From Malus domestica (taxonomy: Eukaryota > Streptophyta > Magnoliopsida > Rosales > Rosaceae): DNA of 64,000 nucleotides. Positions 13,601 through 25,524 of the stretch are shown piece after piece (the first letter of the stretch is position 1; each line of letters opens with the position of its first letter). Location: contig NC_091674.1 of NCBI RefSeq assembly GCF_042453785.1, forward strand, positions 9,044,001-9,108,000, in the 5' to 3' direction. A model generated the notes under the pieces. The model searched no databases. It was not told the DNA's origin and saw only the letters and a list, made by a program, of their open reading frames with translations. Made by a program: the position numbers and the translations under genes.

Positions 13601-16600
13601 CGGCATCTACATGTTAAAAAACAATACTTGAAACCAACATGAAATTAACATATTACGGTTGACTATTACTTGACACAAAACTTGTATGTAATGCGACCTG
13701 CCAACATGGATTATTTTGACATGACATTCTTCTCACTACAATGTAGAAAGAAATGTTCAATTTTTTTTCATTTCTAATACGTATTGTATGAATCCCTGTA
13801 GAAGAACAGATCATTTCTGATTGATTTGTTAGTAGCAAGGCAAACAGATTTACTTATTTACAATGTATTGCTTGGTTTGGTTTAAAATTATAGTAACTTA
13901 GTTTTGTTCTAGTTCTCAACAGTTGATCTCCATTTGGTGATATCAATTTTTTTTTCATACTTCTGTCAATGTTTGTGTTCGCAGACCTGACAACAAGTTT
14001 TATTACCCAGTATACAAAAAATTTCTCATAAGTTCCTTAAAGGAGGTTATGTTTCTCATGTATAGACAGCTGAGTTGCATTGAGAGTAGCCATATATGAT
14101 TTAACAACTGCTAGTGTGACTTCGTTGACGATTTTATTTAAGGACCATATGAGAGAAATAACTGCATATAATGTGTGTAGAACTGCAGACACACACATGT
14201 AGTTATAAGCTATGTATTTTTGAAGATTACTAATTTATATATCTATGTAGGTATACAGCTGCCGGTTACTATTCTTGTCCGTTGAAATTTTTGGTCTTTT
14301 AATTGTTCCTACAAATATAGCTCTGAATGACATGATTATCATTACTTTTTTTGACTTTTTTGTTCTAATTTGATTTACCAGGAAAAGATTCGAGTTGCTC
14401 TTTATGTTCAAAAAGCAGCACTGCAGTTCATTGATGGTATCATCCTTAAATTTAGAGGTCAAGTGAAAATTGATTGTGTGTGTGCTGATCTCTTGTATTG
14501 AATACTCTTTGTCTCTTTGTTTTGTGATGTTGTGAAGCTGTTGATCGTGGAGCTGATGCAAAGCCAGGTCTGCATGAATTCAAGCTGTCAGAAGATGCCA
14601 GAATGGCAGGTTTCAGCATTCACCCAGATGAACTTGCATCTATTACACGTGCCCATGATATTAAGGCCTTGAAAAGCCATGGTGGAATTCATGGGATTTT
14701 AAGGAAAGTCTCTGTCTCGGTAGATGAAGGTGTCAAAGATAGTAATATAGCAATCAGGCAAAATGTTTATGGCTTAAACCGTTACAAGGAGAAACCTCCT
14801 CGAACTTTTTTGGTGTTTGTATGGGAAGCACTACAGGACTTAACATTAATGATCCTTATGGTCTGTGCTGTGGTTTCAATTGGAGTTGGAATTGCCACTG
14901 AAGGCTGGCCCAAAGGCACGTACGATGGTCTGGGAATTTTAATTAGTATAATTTTAGTGGTTACAGTTACCGCCATTAGTGACTACAAGCAGTCTTTGCA
15001 ATTCAAGGATTTGGACAGGGAGAAGAAAAAGATTTCTGTTCAGGTCACTAGGGATGGAAAAAGACAAAAAGTTTCCATTCACGACTTGGTTGTTGGAGAT
15101 ATTGTGCATTTGTCGGTTGGGGATGTAGTTCCAGCTGATGGACTTTTCATATCAGGGTACAGTTTGCTGATTGATGAGTCAAGCTTGTCAGGTGAGAGTG
15201 AGCCGGTGAATATATATGAAGAGAAGCCTTTTCTTCTTTCCGGAACTACAGTGCAGGATGGATCAGGTAAAATGCTAGTGACTGCAGTTGGTATGAGGAC
15301 TGAATGGGGAAAATTGATGGAAACACTGAGCGAAGGAGGAGAAGATGAGACCCCACTGCAGGTGAAGCTTAATGGTGTTGCTACAATTATTGGTAAAATT
15401 GGTTTGACTTTTGCAGTGTTGACATTTTTGGTATTGACGGTAAGATTTTTGGTGACAAAAGGACTTAACAACGAGATCACTGATTGGTCTTCAACTGACG
15501 CCGTAACACTTTTGAACTACTTTGCTATTGCGGTAACTATAATTGTTGTTGCAGTTCCCGAAGGATTACCATTGGCAGTGACGCTGAGTCTTGCTTTTGC
15601 AATGAAAAAATTGATGAATGATAGGGCACTTGTAAGGCATCTCTCAGCATGTGAGACAATGGGTTCTGCTGGTTGTATTTGCACAGATAAAACAGGAACA
15701 TTAACTACAAATCATATGGTAGTTACCAAAGTATGGATATGTGAAAAATCTGTAGATGTTAAAGAAAATGACAGTAAAGAAACATTGACATCAGAAATAT
15801 CTGGAGCATCAAGCATCCTTTTGCAGGTTATATTTCAAAATACAAGTTCTGAGGTTATTAAGGATGATGGAAAGACCTCTATTTTGGGAACACCAACGGA
15901 GTCAGCATTGCTAGAGTTTGGTTTACTTTTAGGTGGCGATTTTGATGCCCTGCGCAGAGAGGTAAGGATTCTTAAGATTGAACCTTTTAATTCTGTCAGG
16001 AAGAAAATGTCTGTTCTTGTAGCTCATCCTCATGGTGGAAAACGAGCGTTTTGCAAAGGTGCATCAGAACTAGTACTGGGAATATGTAACAAGTACATTG
16101 ACTCTAATGGAGAGCCTGTTCATCTCTCCGAAGAAATGGTAAAGAATATCACGAATGTCATAAATACTTTTGCCTGTGAAGCTTTGAGAACTCTCTGCTT
16201 AGCTTTCAAGGATATAGATGACTCTTCCATCGAAAGTGGCATCCCAGATGACGGCTATACATTGGTAGCAGTTGTTGGTATTAAGGATCCTGTGCGCCCG
16301 GGGGTCAAGGAGGCAGTTGAGACTTGTTTAGCTGCTGGAATCACTGTACGTATGGTAACTGGTGATAATATAAATACAGCTAAAGCCATTGCTAAAGAAT
16401 GTGGCATACTCACAGAGGGTGGTATAGCCATAGAAGGACCTGCGTTTCGTAGCATGTCTCTTGAGCAGATGAAAACTGTGATACCGAAGATTCAGGTTAG
16501 TAAACAATTGCATTGAAAATTTTGACCCTCAATATATATCCAAGGATGCTTCAAATTTTCTAAATGTTCCGTGTGGATACAGGTAATGGCCCGGTCTTTA

Positions 16601-18324
16601 CCTTTGGATAAGCACACATTGGTAAAAACTTTGAGGGATGAATTTGGTGAGGTAGTTGCAGTGACTGGTGATGGGACTAATGACGCTCCTGCTTTGAAAG
16701 AGTCAGACATTGGACTTGCTATGGGCATAGCAGGAACAGAGGTTTGTATTCTGCCACATGAGATTTTTTTTCTTCAATTCTGTGATGTTTTGCTTCTAAT
16801 TATTTCTTTTTATGTTACCTCTTATCATTTCCACATCCATTTACATGTAGTTCAGAGAGCTTAGTCTGGACTAAATATACTGATAGTTATTGTGGGTGCG
16901 TGAGCTACTAATAATTAAAAATCTCCAATCTTTCGAAAAATGCTCTTATTTTACCTGTTACTGTATCGTTTTCACTAAATATTAATGGGGTTTTACTGAA
17001 TACTAGAAGTGCATAATATTAACTTCCATTTTGTGTCATTTTGCATCATTTGAGCTTTAGAATTTATGTTCTGTCACATTGCTTGATAATTGAATGTTTT
17101 CAATTCTAAATTATTCATGGATATGTTGCAGGTTGCCAAAGAAAGTGCCGATGTCATCATATTGGATGACAATTTTAAAACTATAGTAAATGTGGCCAGA
17201 TGGGGACGTTCAGTATACATAAACATTCAGAAGTTTGTGCAGTTCCAGTTAACTGTTAACGTTGTTGCTCTAATAATCAATTTTGTTTCTGCATGTGTCT
17301 CAGGTTTGTTGTGCAGCAGATTTTTCTTATATGAAATTCCGTTATATTTGTTTGGAGGTGAACTGACATGAAATAATGACAAATTCCACATCTCTTTCAG
17401 GATCTACTCCCCTTACAGCAGTGCAACTGCTTTGGGTGAACATGATTATGGACACTCTTGGTGCTTTGGCACTGGCAACAGAGCCTCCAAATGATGGACT
17501 TATGAAAAGGCCCCCAGTTGGGAGGGGTACAAGCTTCATCACCAAGGCTATGTGGAGGAATATCATTGGTCAGAGTATCTATCAACTGGCTGTCCTTGGA
17601 GTTCTTGATTTCTCTGGGAAGAAGCTACTAGGACTTACTGGTTCAGATGCAACTGAGGTTCTTAACACTGTGATATTCAACGCATTTGTGTTTTGCCAGG
17701 TACATTTTACTGGTTTGACCAGTACCCTAGTTTTCTCCGTGCATCTTCCACTTGGTTACGTTTAATACTTACCGGCATATAACTTCTAGTTTTGATTTTA
17801 TTATTCCTAATTAATACACACACGCACACACACACAAAATTTTGGTGTCAATGTCAGTTATATTGTGGTTAGGAAATTAAGCAGATGGTATCGGGCCTGT
17901 GTTTGTTATTTCCTGTCGTGTTTGTTTTCTGAGGTTGAACTAATGCTTCTCAAAAGCTTGTAGTAGAAATACTCAAATCCCACATATGTATGATCTTGCT
18001 TTTCTTTTGTTCTAACAGGTGTTTAATCAGATAAACAGTCGTGACATAGAGAGGATAAACATATTCCGTGGAATGTTTGATAGCTGGATATTCCTAGGCG
18101 TCATGGTTTGCACAGTGGTCTTCCAGGCTATCATAGTAGAGTTCTTGGGAGATTTTGCTAGCACTGTACCACTAAGCTGGCAACTATGGGTACTCAGCGT
18201 TTTACTTGGATCTGTTAGCATGCTTGTTGCAGTTGTGCTCAAATTAATACCTGTCGAAAGAACAATTAAGCACCATGACGGATATGAAGCACTTCCTTCT
18301 GGTCCTCCGGAGGGCATAGTATGA
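10604..18324 (+). CDS. ACA4/11: Autoinhibited Ca2+-ATPase, ACA4/ACA11 type (seven exons)
   Basis: P2B-type ATPase that pumps Ca2+ out of the cytosol; ACA4/ACA11 of Arabidopsis are vacuolar or tonoplast pumps. Exons by GT..AG and frame: 10604-10774, 14382-14436, 14538-16495, 16583-16741, 17132-17303, 17401-17699, 18019-18324; every junction keeps frame and gives 1039 aa (Arabidopsis relatives are about 1025-1030). The N-terminus has the basic calmodulin-binding autoinhibitory stretch (RRWRNAV, about residues 21-43). SGES of the actuator domain is at 293-296, PEGLP of M4 at 416-420, the phospho-acceptor DKTGTLT with Asp459, and TGDGTND at 756-762. The C-terminus ends in GPPEGIV after HHDGYE-like residues typical of the ACA4/11 branch. 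The ATG at 10604 is chosen because [11 protein letters not shown] aligns with the family start. Intron 1 is long (3.6 kb) and contains a MITE. All catalytic residues are intact, so it is probably functional. ACA4 and ACA11 cannot be told apart here. Confidence 0.95.
12770..13202. mobile_element. MITE in intron 1 of the Ca2+-ATPase
   Basis: 433-bp element with ends GTTCTAAAA / TTTTAGAAC and subterminal GC-rich runs of the type GCGCCTAGGCG on both sides. It is flanked by AGTCACAAG and AGTGAGAAG, a 9-bp target duplication with two mismatches. There is no coding capacity. The superfamily is uncertain; the 9-bp duplication hints at Mutator-like. Confidence 0.65.
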
Positions 18325-19518
18325 ATAGGGCCGTGTGAAATGCCCTTTTTTCCTTGGAACTTGCTGAGGTTGATGACTTGTACTGCTGAATCTAGCACAA
18401 CGTCTTGGGTTGGTCAAAAGGCCAATTTTTGAAGGTGAAGAACTTAAGACGGTTCGGTGAAATACTCAACAGATCTGATTGGTATTTTGTTTTTGTTTTC
18501 CAAAAGCGAGAAAGGGTTGGTTCAGTCAGCAGATTGGTAGCATCTTTCCTTATACGAGTTCCCCACTCGCGGAGTAATTTGAAGCACATTGTGATGCTTG
18601 AAATGAATCTTCAAAGTCATGTATTGAGAATCTTTGGTTATCTGATTGAACCTCGGTATAGTTGGTTAGAAAGAGAGATTTATGCTGTTCTTAAACATAC
18701 ATCAGCAGTATCTGCATGTCATTTGCCTTGTGATTTGGTATTTCAGTGAAGGTTATAAATTGAAATTGCTGATCTAAGAGAATTATAATTTTGTGAATCT
18801 GTTCTATTTCACTGCGTTAGCTGCTGATTACACCTTTAGATTGGCAAGGCAACAGTTGTTTCACATGCGGTTAAGTTTCACTAGAAAAACAGAAATTATG
18901 TGTTACTTTCTCAACAAAAAGAACATGCCTGGTTCATTTCAAAAACTTATTCTCAACTACTAAAAATAACATTAGGCTCGACTCACAAACATAAATTTTA
19001 ACTAATTGAAAGCTTCAAAAATTCAATGCAGTTATTCAAATCCATAAAAAGAGGGAGTTGAAATGTTTGAAATAACTTTGAAATTTCCAATAGGAAAATT
19101 TTATTGGAACTCAACATTTCTCTTTCTAAACTCAACTTATGATTTTATTTTGAAATTCCTGTTTTACCCCATATACTAAATGAGTTTAGAAAGAAAAAGC
19201 CAAAAGAAATCCCATTAGTGAAAGTACCCCCGATCACCCCATCTCCACCCCTCCACGAAAACATCCTCGACTGCCTAAACCTTTTGTCATTCCTATTGAA
19301 TGATTTAAACTCGTTGAGTTTCAATCTCAAATTGGTTTTATCACAAACTAGTCGAATTTTTGTGAAAATGAAGAATGAAGAACTAGAATTCAGCACACAT
19401 ACTCATTGAACTAGTTTTAATGGTTCAGATTAAACAAATTGGCTTAATTAGATGTTATCTCTTAATTGATTTATCATTATGGTGATGAAGTATTGCTTCT
19501 ATATTATGGTGGATGAGA
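18325..19518. other. 3' UTR and downstream non-coding DNA of the Ca2+-ATPase
   Basis: Non-coding. The first several hundred bases are probably 3' UTR. Most of it has a counterpart at 25525-26840 in unit B, except 18408-18637, which is absent there. No supported ORF on either strand. Confidence 0.6.
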
Positions 19519-21399
19519 TGGAAGGGAAATTATGAGATTTAATTGGGATTTCTAGTGACTAGCATGCATATACAATTCTAAATTTATATACATAAGCAAC
19601 GGAAACATATTATCACATATTATCAAAGTAATAGTCATGCAAATCCCATTCAAGAAGCATAGGTTGCATCAAACAAAATATTGAAGAACAAAGTGAAGGT
19701 TGAGTTTTATACCTCTTGATCTAGACTTTAGACCAATGATGGACCACCTCCAAGCTCCTTGTTCTTGGAACTCCTTAAGTCTAACCTCCCTCCTTGTTTC
19801 CTCTACCTTGATAGATTTGGAACTCATTTGATTCTCCTCTAGTCTCTAAAGTAGAAGACCTCTAAAGATCCACAGCCACTAGTATAGTGAGATGGATGTT
19901 GGAATAACCAAAAGGAGAAGAGATGATTAGCTATATCCCCTCTTGGTGGCCGGCTATGAATGTGTGAAGAGAGAGAGACTTGTTTTTCTCTTGTTGAAAA
20001 GAACACACAAAAAAGCCCTAATGAAACTTTTTCATCTCTTTATAAAGGTAAAAGAAGTCAACTAATTGACTCTTTCTCTCTCTTCTTTCCTCATCTTTGG
20101 CCGGCCCCTTAGTGTAGGTTTGGATTTTGGTTTTTTATCATTTCAAGTCATCCTATGCTTGAATAAAAAATCCAATGGGCCCGAATGAACCCGAACTTTG
20201 TTCTTTAAGCCCGAAACGATCTTTCATCGCTTCTATGATTTCTTTAGACTTTCTAATTAATCATAGCACTTAATTAATCCAATTAATTAATTCAATCATC
20301 CTTTAGTTGTCTCACCACAAGAGTGTATTGGTGTACAATCATTTTAGGTTCTAATTAGTGAGGCAATGAAGTGATTGGTACCAATCCAATTGATTAGTAT
20401 TTATCCAATCATTCAGTGAATTAAAGCTTACTTTTAATTCTTCTTCTTCTTTGAAGACTACTTATTTAATCATCTAGAAGAACCCACAAGCCATGAGTGA
20501 CATCTAACCATATATCATGGCTACCCAAGCTAATGTAGAATTTGGTCAGAGAACCTATTCAGTTGGAATTACAATGTAATTCGATCATTCTCTAATACAA
20601 TACTCACAATCACATTACTAGGATATGGATACTTAATGTCAAACCCCTAATGTGATTATACCAAGTTATATGATTCAATTGAGTAGTATAGGAACGCATT
20701 CCATCATTACGCTTGATACTTCGGCCGAAGATTCCCGAATCATATCTAAGAGTATTCTTCCTCTTATAACGAGGATTAGAGATCCCTTGTTGATCATTCA
20801 CATGCCTCTGAGAATAAATCACTGACCCCAACAATGCATAGAACACATCTAAGATGAGATGTGGTCATGTCTCATTATCAAATGATCAGCAACGTATCCC
20901 CAAGACAACTATGATGTCTCAGGTCAAAGGATTACTTACATTATTCCAACCAGTAGAGTTACTTGCTTGACATGTGAGTAAACCTCCATGCAAGTACTTT
21001 CGTTTGATTGTGTTCAGTGAACTCATTCCCTTAATGAGCACTTACATACTTGTCTTAGTGTCACTACACGAATGACTTGAGACTTTCCATCCTTCCCATT
21101 TGAAGGGGACATAGTATGTACTGGTCTATGTATTATCAGTATCCCTCTGACAATCCTATAACCTGGAACCTTTTGGACATTATGGTTATGTGAAAAAGGT
21201 CTTTGCTGTCTAACATCATTAGATTACTTTTTCCATCAATCCATTGTCCATGGATTCACTATTTTGGATGTATATCATTTTATTGAGGTATTCCTAATGA
21301 GTGACTTTGCCTTTTTGTTGTATTAGAGTTATCTACGCATATAGACATTGTCTTGAAATGTTTCTTCCAAAGATTGACTTTCAGGGCATATCTCCAACA
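19519..21399 (-). mobile_element. Solo LTR, Copia (Angela/Tork-like) type
   Basis: 1881-bp insertion present in unit A and absent from unit B, which has the uninterrupted target GGATGAGATTTGG. It is flanked by a perfect 5-bp duplication TGAGA (19514-19518, 21400-21404). On the minus strand it starts TGTTGGAGATATGCCC, like Angela-type Copia LTRs, and ends CCTTCCA, giving TG..CA ends. There is no internal coding region and no second LTR, so it is a solo LTR left by recombination. Confidence 0.85.
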
Positions 21400-21485
21400 T
21401 GAGATTTGGATATTTGATTGTGGGTGGTAAGGGAGGTGCAAGTGGCGTGGCTGGGTGGTTGGTAAGGGGTGATGAACATTCAGTT

Positions 21486-22430
21486 CTCGTTTGGCAGCCA
21501 GTATAAAGGATCAGATAGGATAAGTAATACATTCCCGAGTGTTTGGTGTGATTATGTACTAAATAGTACTAGTATAATTTATTTGGTCTCATATTTTTAG
21601 TCCAATTCACACCCGTTTATTTATCCATTCTAAAGGCTCGGTATAATTAGTCGGGCCAATGATACGCTCTCTTTACCTTCCTTCGTGTCTCTCGTTATCT
21701 CTATTTCCTTCTCCAGTTTGTCTTCTGCGCATCAGAAACGCAAACAATCAGCTACCCACCTTACCTCGCAGGTGACTGCGAGAGTACCATCCTCTATCTT
21801 TCTCCATCAGCCTAACCCCGACTTCTCCCATCCTGAGATCTACTCTCTCAAACTCTTCACACATCGACGTCGGCTATGAATCAAACCCATTCTTCCTCAT
21901 CTCTCTAACTGTGTTCTTTATCATCTACCATTCATGGTGTTCTTGTTAACCCATCAGCAACAATCCGACAAGAGATGTGGGTAAAAGGATTTCCTCTTTT
22001 CAGATCTGCTTTGAGTTTTGAGTTTCAATTCTTGGTAAAGATTGAGCAATTGTAATTTTTGGTTGTATTTGAGTGGAGGTTGATGAGTTGGGTTTGGATT
22101 TGGCTGGGTGAAAAGCAAAGGTGCTGCGAGGAAGATGAAGAATTTTTGGCTTTTCTATGTGAGAAGTAAAGGTCTAGGCAAATCTAGAAGTATCATGACA
22201 AAGTTTTTGTTTTGGGTGAAATTAATGAAAGTTGAGGCACCCAAATTTCTATCTAAAATTAGTTTTATAATTACAGTATGATGATCGGTACAATATCAAA
22301 CTTAGTACTAAATAGTCAATGTTTTAATCCGGTAGAGTACCAAACATCTAACTAATTTAGTCAGTACTATTCGGTGACTAATTATCTTATCCGATGGAAA
22401 TAGTCACTACAATCCGAGTTGCCAAATGAG
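21486..22430. mobile_element. Non-autonomous TIR element in unit A
   Basis: 945-bp insertion relative to unit B. Ends are CTCGTTTGGCA and, inverted, CTCATTTGGCA, followed by a similar GGATAAG motif inside each end. A clear target duplication is not visible. The only open frame inside (64 codons, 21685-21879) has no recognisable domain. The superfamily is undetermined. Confidence 0.6.
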
Positions 22431-23037
22431 GATGTCTTTTTGTATGGAAAGGTAGGGGTGGATGTTAGACGTGACTTTGGCTGGGTTTCTATTTCTTTCT
22501 CTTCTTTTTCTTTCCAAACCCATTTTGTATGTGTGATAAAATAGAGATTTCAAAGTAAAAGACTTATAAGTTTGGTTTAGAAAGAATTTTTTTGGGTCTG
22601 AATCAAATTTCACTTTCCGAAATAATCTTGAAGGGGAGGGGAATTGAAATGTTCAAAACAACCTTGAAAATAAGTAATGTGTAAGCCACATAACTTATTT
22701 TGAATGGAAACTTAATGAAGTAACAGTGAGATGACAAATTAATGATTTAGAAAAAATAAAATGACAAATTACTTAAAATTGTAGTTTAGATGACAAATTG
22801 AAAAGAATTACAAAAGTTTGTATGACATTTAAAAAAAAATTCCGAGTCTAATCAGTAGTTTGGGCTATGAATCAAGTTGGGAAGACTAGTGCTACATTCC
22901 TTCAAGCCTAATCACAGCATGGCAATGCAGCTATATGAATTCGACAACGCCCACTGCAGGATATGCCCAAATGAAATTGGACACAAAAAGCCCCTATGGT
23001 GACATTATTTAAACATGGCTCAAATTTTAAATAGATT

Positions 23038-23165
23038 ATTTAGTTGTATTCTTCTTCACTTATAAGTGAGATATTTGAGATTTGAATTTCGTTAATGACG
23101 AGTTTAATATCGACTTATTCCCCACTTTTAATGTAAATGTATTTTTATCAAAAAAAATAAAATAA
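23038..23165 (+). repeat. SINE-like copy with A-rich tail
   Basis: Shares the core ATTCTTCTTCACTTATAAGTGAG with other copies in the window and ends in an A-rich tail (TCAAAAAAAATAAAATAAAA). Unit B has only a shortened match near 27460. Degenerate. Confidence 0.45.
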
Positions 23166-23204
23166 AATAAAAACTATTTTTTCACAAGGGCGTTGTGTGA
23201 AGTG

Positions 23205-23373
23205 AATAAGTATCCCGGGGATCTTTCAATCACATCCGTTCATCGTATATCATGCGGTAAAAAATCATTGTAATTTTTTAATTTAAAATGAAATATAAAC
23301 AGTACATAACGAAAACTAGCCGCACGATGTATGATGAACGAATGTGATTGAAGGATCCCTGAGATCCTCGTTC
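23205..23373. repeat. Hairpin MITE
   Basis: Inverted arms around GGGATCTTTCAATCACATCC and its inverted partner near 23335-23370 with an AT-rich centre. A related sequence lies at 39985-40200. Confidence 0.5.
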
Positions 23374-23461
23374 ATGTGAAGTGGATTTAACTAATTGATG
23401 GTCAAGACCATAAGACTTTTGTAGGTTGGGTTCATAAAAACAGTTTTATTACTAACATTAT

Positions 23462-23635
23462 TTATTGCCACTCAGTACTATGGTTTGGTGATATTTCTTT
23501 TCACTTGTAAGTGAAAGGTCTTAAGCTCGAATCTCGTGGATGATGAAGTCGTTACTGGATTAGGTTACCCATTGTGTGGCTTAGCCAAACTCCCCTTTTA
23601 TTTAATATAACATATATCATTATACTAACAAAAAA
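23462..23635 (+). repeat. SINE copy
   Basis: tRNA-like core with a B-box-like AAGCTCGAATCTC and a 10-A tail. Same family as the copies at 31493, 47728 and 54967. Confidence 0.5.
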
Positions 23636-23883
23636 AAAATATCTTTAGCATATCCTAATTCCACATCAATTTTTATCTTCTTTTAAATTGATCTTGAGCA
23701 TAAAACATAAGAACTATTACTTATAGGTGGAGAAAAATACACCATAATGCTAGGGACAGACTTATAAATTATGCATCACCATCCTTCACCAACCTACATA
23801 CAATTCAATTGGACAGGCGGCCTTCTTATTAGGTACCTATTTATGGATCACCCCCACAAAATATTAATTGGCACTATTTAATT

Positions 23884-24038
23884 AGGGTAGTGTTATTCAC
23901 ATTCACTTGAATTTTTTACTTCTCACACCCTCTTGTTAAACTTTGTTCATTGATCTTCTTCAATTCATTCTTTCCGACGGTCGAAAATTAAGAGTGAGTA
24001 TGAGAGGTAAAATTGAGTGTGTGGATAACACCACCCTT
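23884..24038. repeat. Short hairpin MITE
   Basis: Ends AGGGTAGTGTTATTCACA and, inverted, AAGGGTGGTGTTATCCACA. A sister copy lies at 35250-35392. Non-coding. Confidence 0.55.
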
Positions 24039-25218
24039 TAGTTATTTAACTATGACCAAATAAATTGACAAATAAAGTATTATGTGCATGTACTGTAGGA
24101 CATCCCTAGTGGAGAAATACACATTCGAGATTATAAAACCACATTTACATCTCGTTTTGCATTTCTGAAAGATTTGATGTGAATACTACTATAATGGAGG
24201 AAATGTAAATTTGATATTTCATTTACTTCTCTCTATAACTCACAGGCCACACCTTCAAAAGATGTAGATGTATATTTACATTTTTATTTTCATTTCTAAC
24301 GAAAATAAATACTTCTTTAAATCTTTCCATTGGCCTGCTTCCGGCCAACTAAAACTATAAAATGTCCATTTCAAAGCATTTTGCATTGAAGAAGATCTTA
24401 TGATAACCAAATGCTCTTAATAATCTTAAATAGAGATTTAAACCCTTATTTTTTGTCAAAGAGATTTATAACTTAGGCAGTCCTAAGCATGAGCCCCAAC
24501 AATACCACACTTCGGAGTGGCCATGCGATCCTTCCACTCTCAAAAGGGGATCCCTCTCAACAAGGGAATACATTAATACCATCATGCAAGTTTTAGGCAC
24601 AAAATAATATCCCCAACAATCATATTTGCAACTGTAATACGATCATGTGGTATTATCAGTTGACTAAAAAAAGAGCATTTTTAATAATACTGCATGTGAG
24701 ATGAAAAATTAAAAATAATCATTTGACTCGTATCTGCGTCAGCTTATATATCCCATGTCAGATTTAATTATTTTTTATGAATTTATTATATTTTTGGTTT
24801 GCCTATATTACCCTTAGGTACAATTGTTTTAACGTTTTGGCATTATTTACTACTCACTTCTCAAATTTATCTGTTACAATACAGGTTTCTCCATTCGGGC
24901 ATTAATGAAGTTTTTTCATTAACTGGTGATTAGCTCATACTAATCTTTTTGTCGTTCGGGTTTTAAATCCCAATTCCAACCAATCCATCCATTCTGAGGT
25001 AAGTTATGCAAAATTGTAAAAATGTCAGTTCTTTATTAGGTCCGTGTTATATGCGGCTTAGATTGTGGTTAGAAAATTAAGCAGTTGGTATTAGGCCCGT
25101 GTTTCTTATTTCCCCTCGTGTCATTTTTCTGAGATCGAGCTAATGCTTCTCAAAAGCTTGTAGTAGAAATACTCAAATCCCACATACGTATGATCTTGCT
25201 TTTCTTTTGTTCTAACAG

Positions 25219-25524
25219 GTGTTTAATCAGGTAAACAGTCGTGACATAGAGAAGATAAACATATTCTGCGGAATGTTTGACAGCTGGATATTCCTAGGCG
25301 TCATGGTTTGCACAGCGGCTTTCCAGGTTATCATAGTAGAGTTCTTGGGAGCGTTTGCTAGTACTGTTCCACTAAGCTGGCAACTATGGTTACTCAGCAT
25401 TTTACTTGGATCAGTTAGCATGCTTGTTGCAGTTGTGCTCAAATTAATACCTGTCGAAGGGACAATTAAGCGCCATGACGGATATGAAGCACTTCCTTCT
25501 GGTCCTCCAGAGGGCATAGTTTGA
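25219..25524 (+). pseudogene. Duplicate terminal exon of the Ca2+-ATPase (exon 7')
   Basis: A full-length copy of exon 7: 101 codons plus stop, no indel and no premature stop, about 21 base and 11 amino-acid differences. The acceptor and the 18 bases before it (TTTTGTTCTAACAG) are identical to those of exon 7. No copy of exons 1-6 precedes it, so alone it is a fragment. Because the gene's exon 6 lies upstream on the same strand, it could serve as an alternative last exon. At several family-conserved positions it keeps the Arabidopsis-like residue where exon 7 does not: EKIN, QVIIVEF, LGAFAS and WLLSI. It differs elsewhere (Cys in NIFCG, CTAAF). Its ATA to GTA change creates a donor-like CAG/GTAAAC at 25231. 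Whether it is used is unknown. Confidence 0.8.

Larger units (their letters stand above)
17866..25040 (+). repeat. Tandem segmental duplication, unit A (with the Ca2+-ATPase last exon)
   Basis: About 7.2 kb in direct tandem with unit B. It starts in intron 6 of the Ca2+-ATPase (ATTGTGGTTAG) and runs through exon 7, the 3' UTR and downstream non-coding DNA to TTCTTTATTAGG. Collinear blocks with unit B include 18640-19510, 22445-22880, 24130-24480 and 24540-25040. Unit A alone has a 1.88-kb solo LTR at 19519 and a TIR element at 21486. It keeps about 230 bp of 3' UTR (18408-18637) missing from unit B. It contains no other gene. Confidence 0.9.

Noticed and set aside
14782-16728. Minus-strand open frames over the Ca2+-ATPase exons
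   Set aside because: They are antisense shadows of a well-conserved coding exon with no family match.
25064-25524. A second complete Ca2+-ATPase gene
   Set aside because: No exons 1-6 lie between 18325 and 25218; only the last part of the gene was duplicated.
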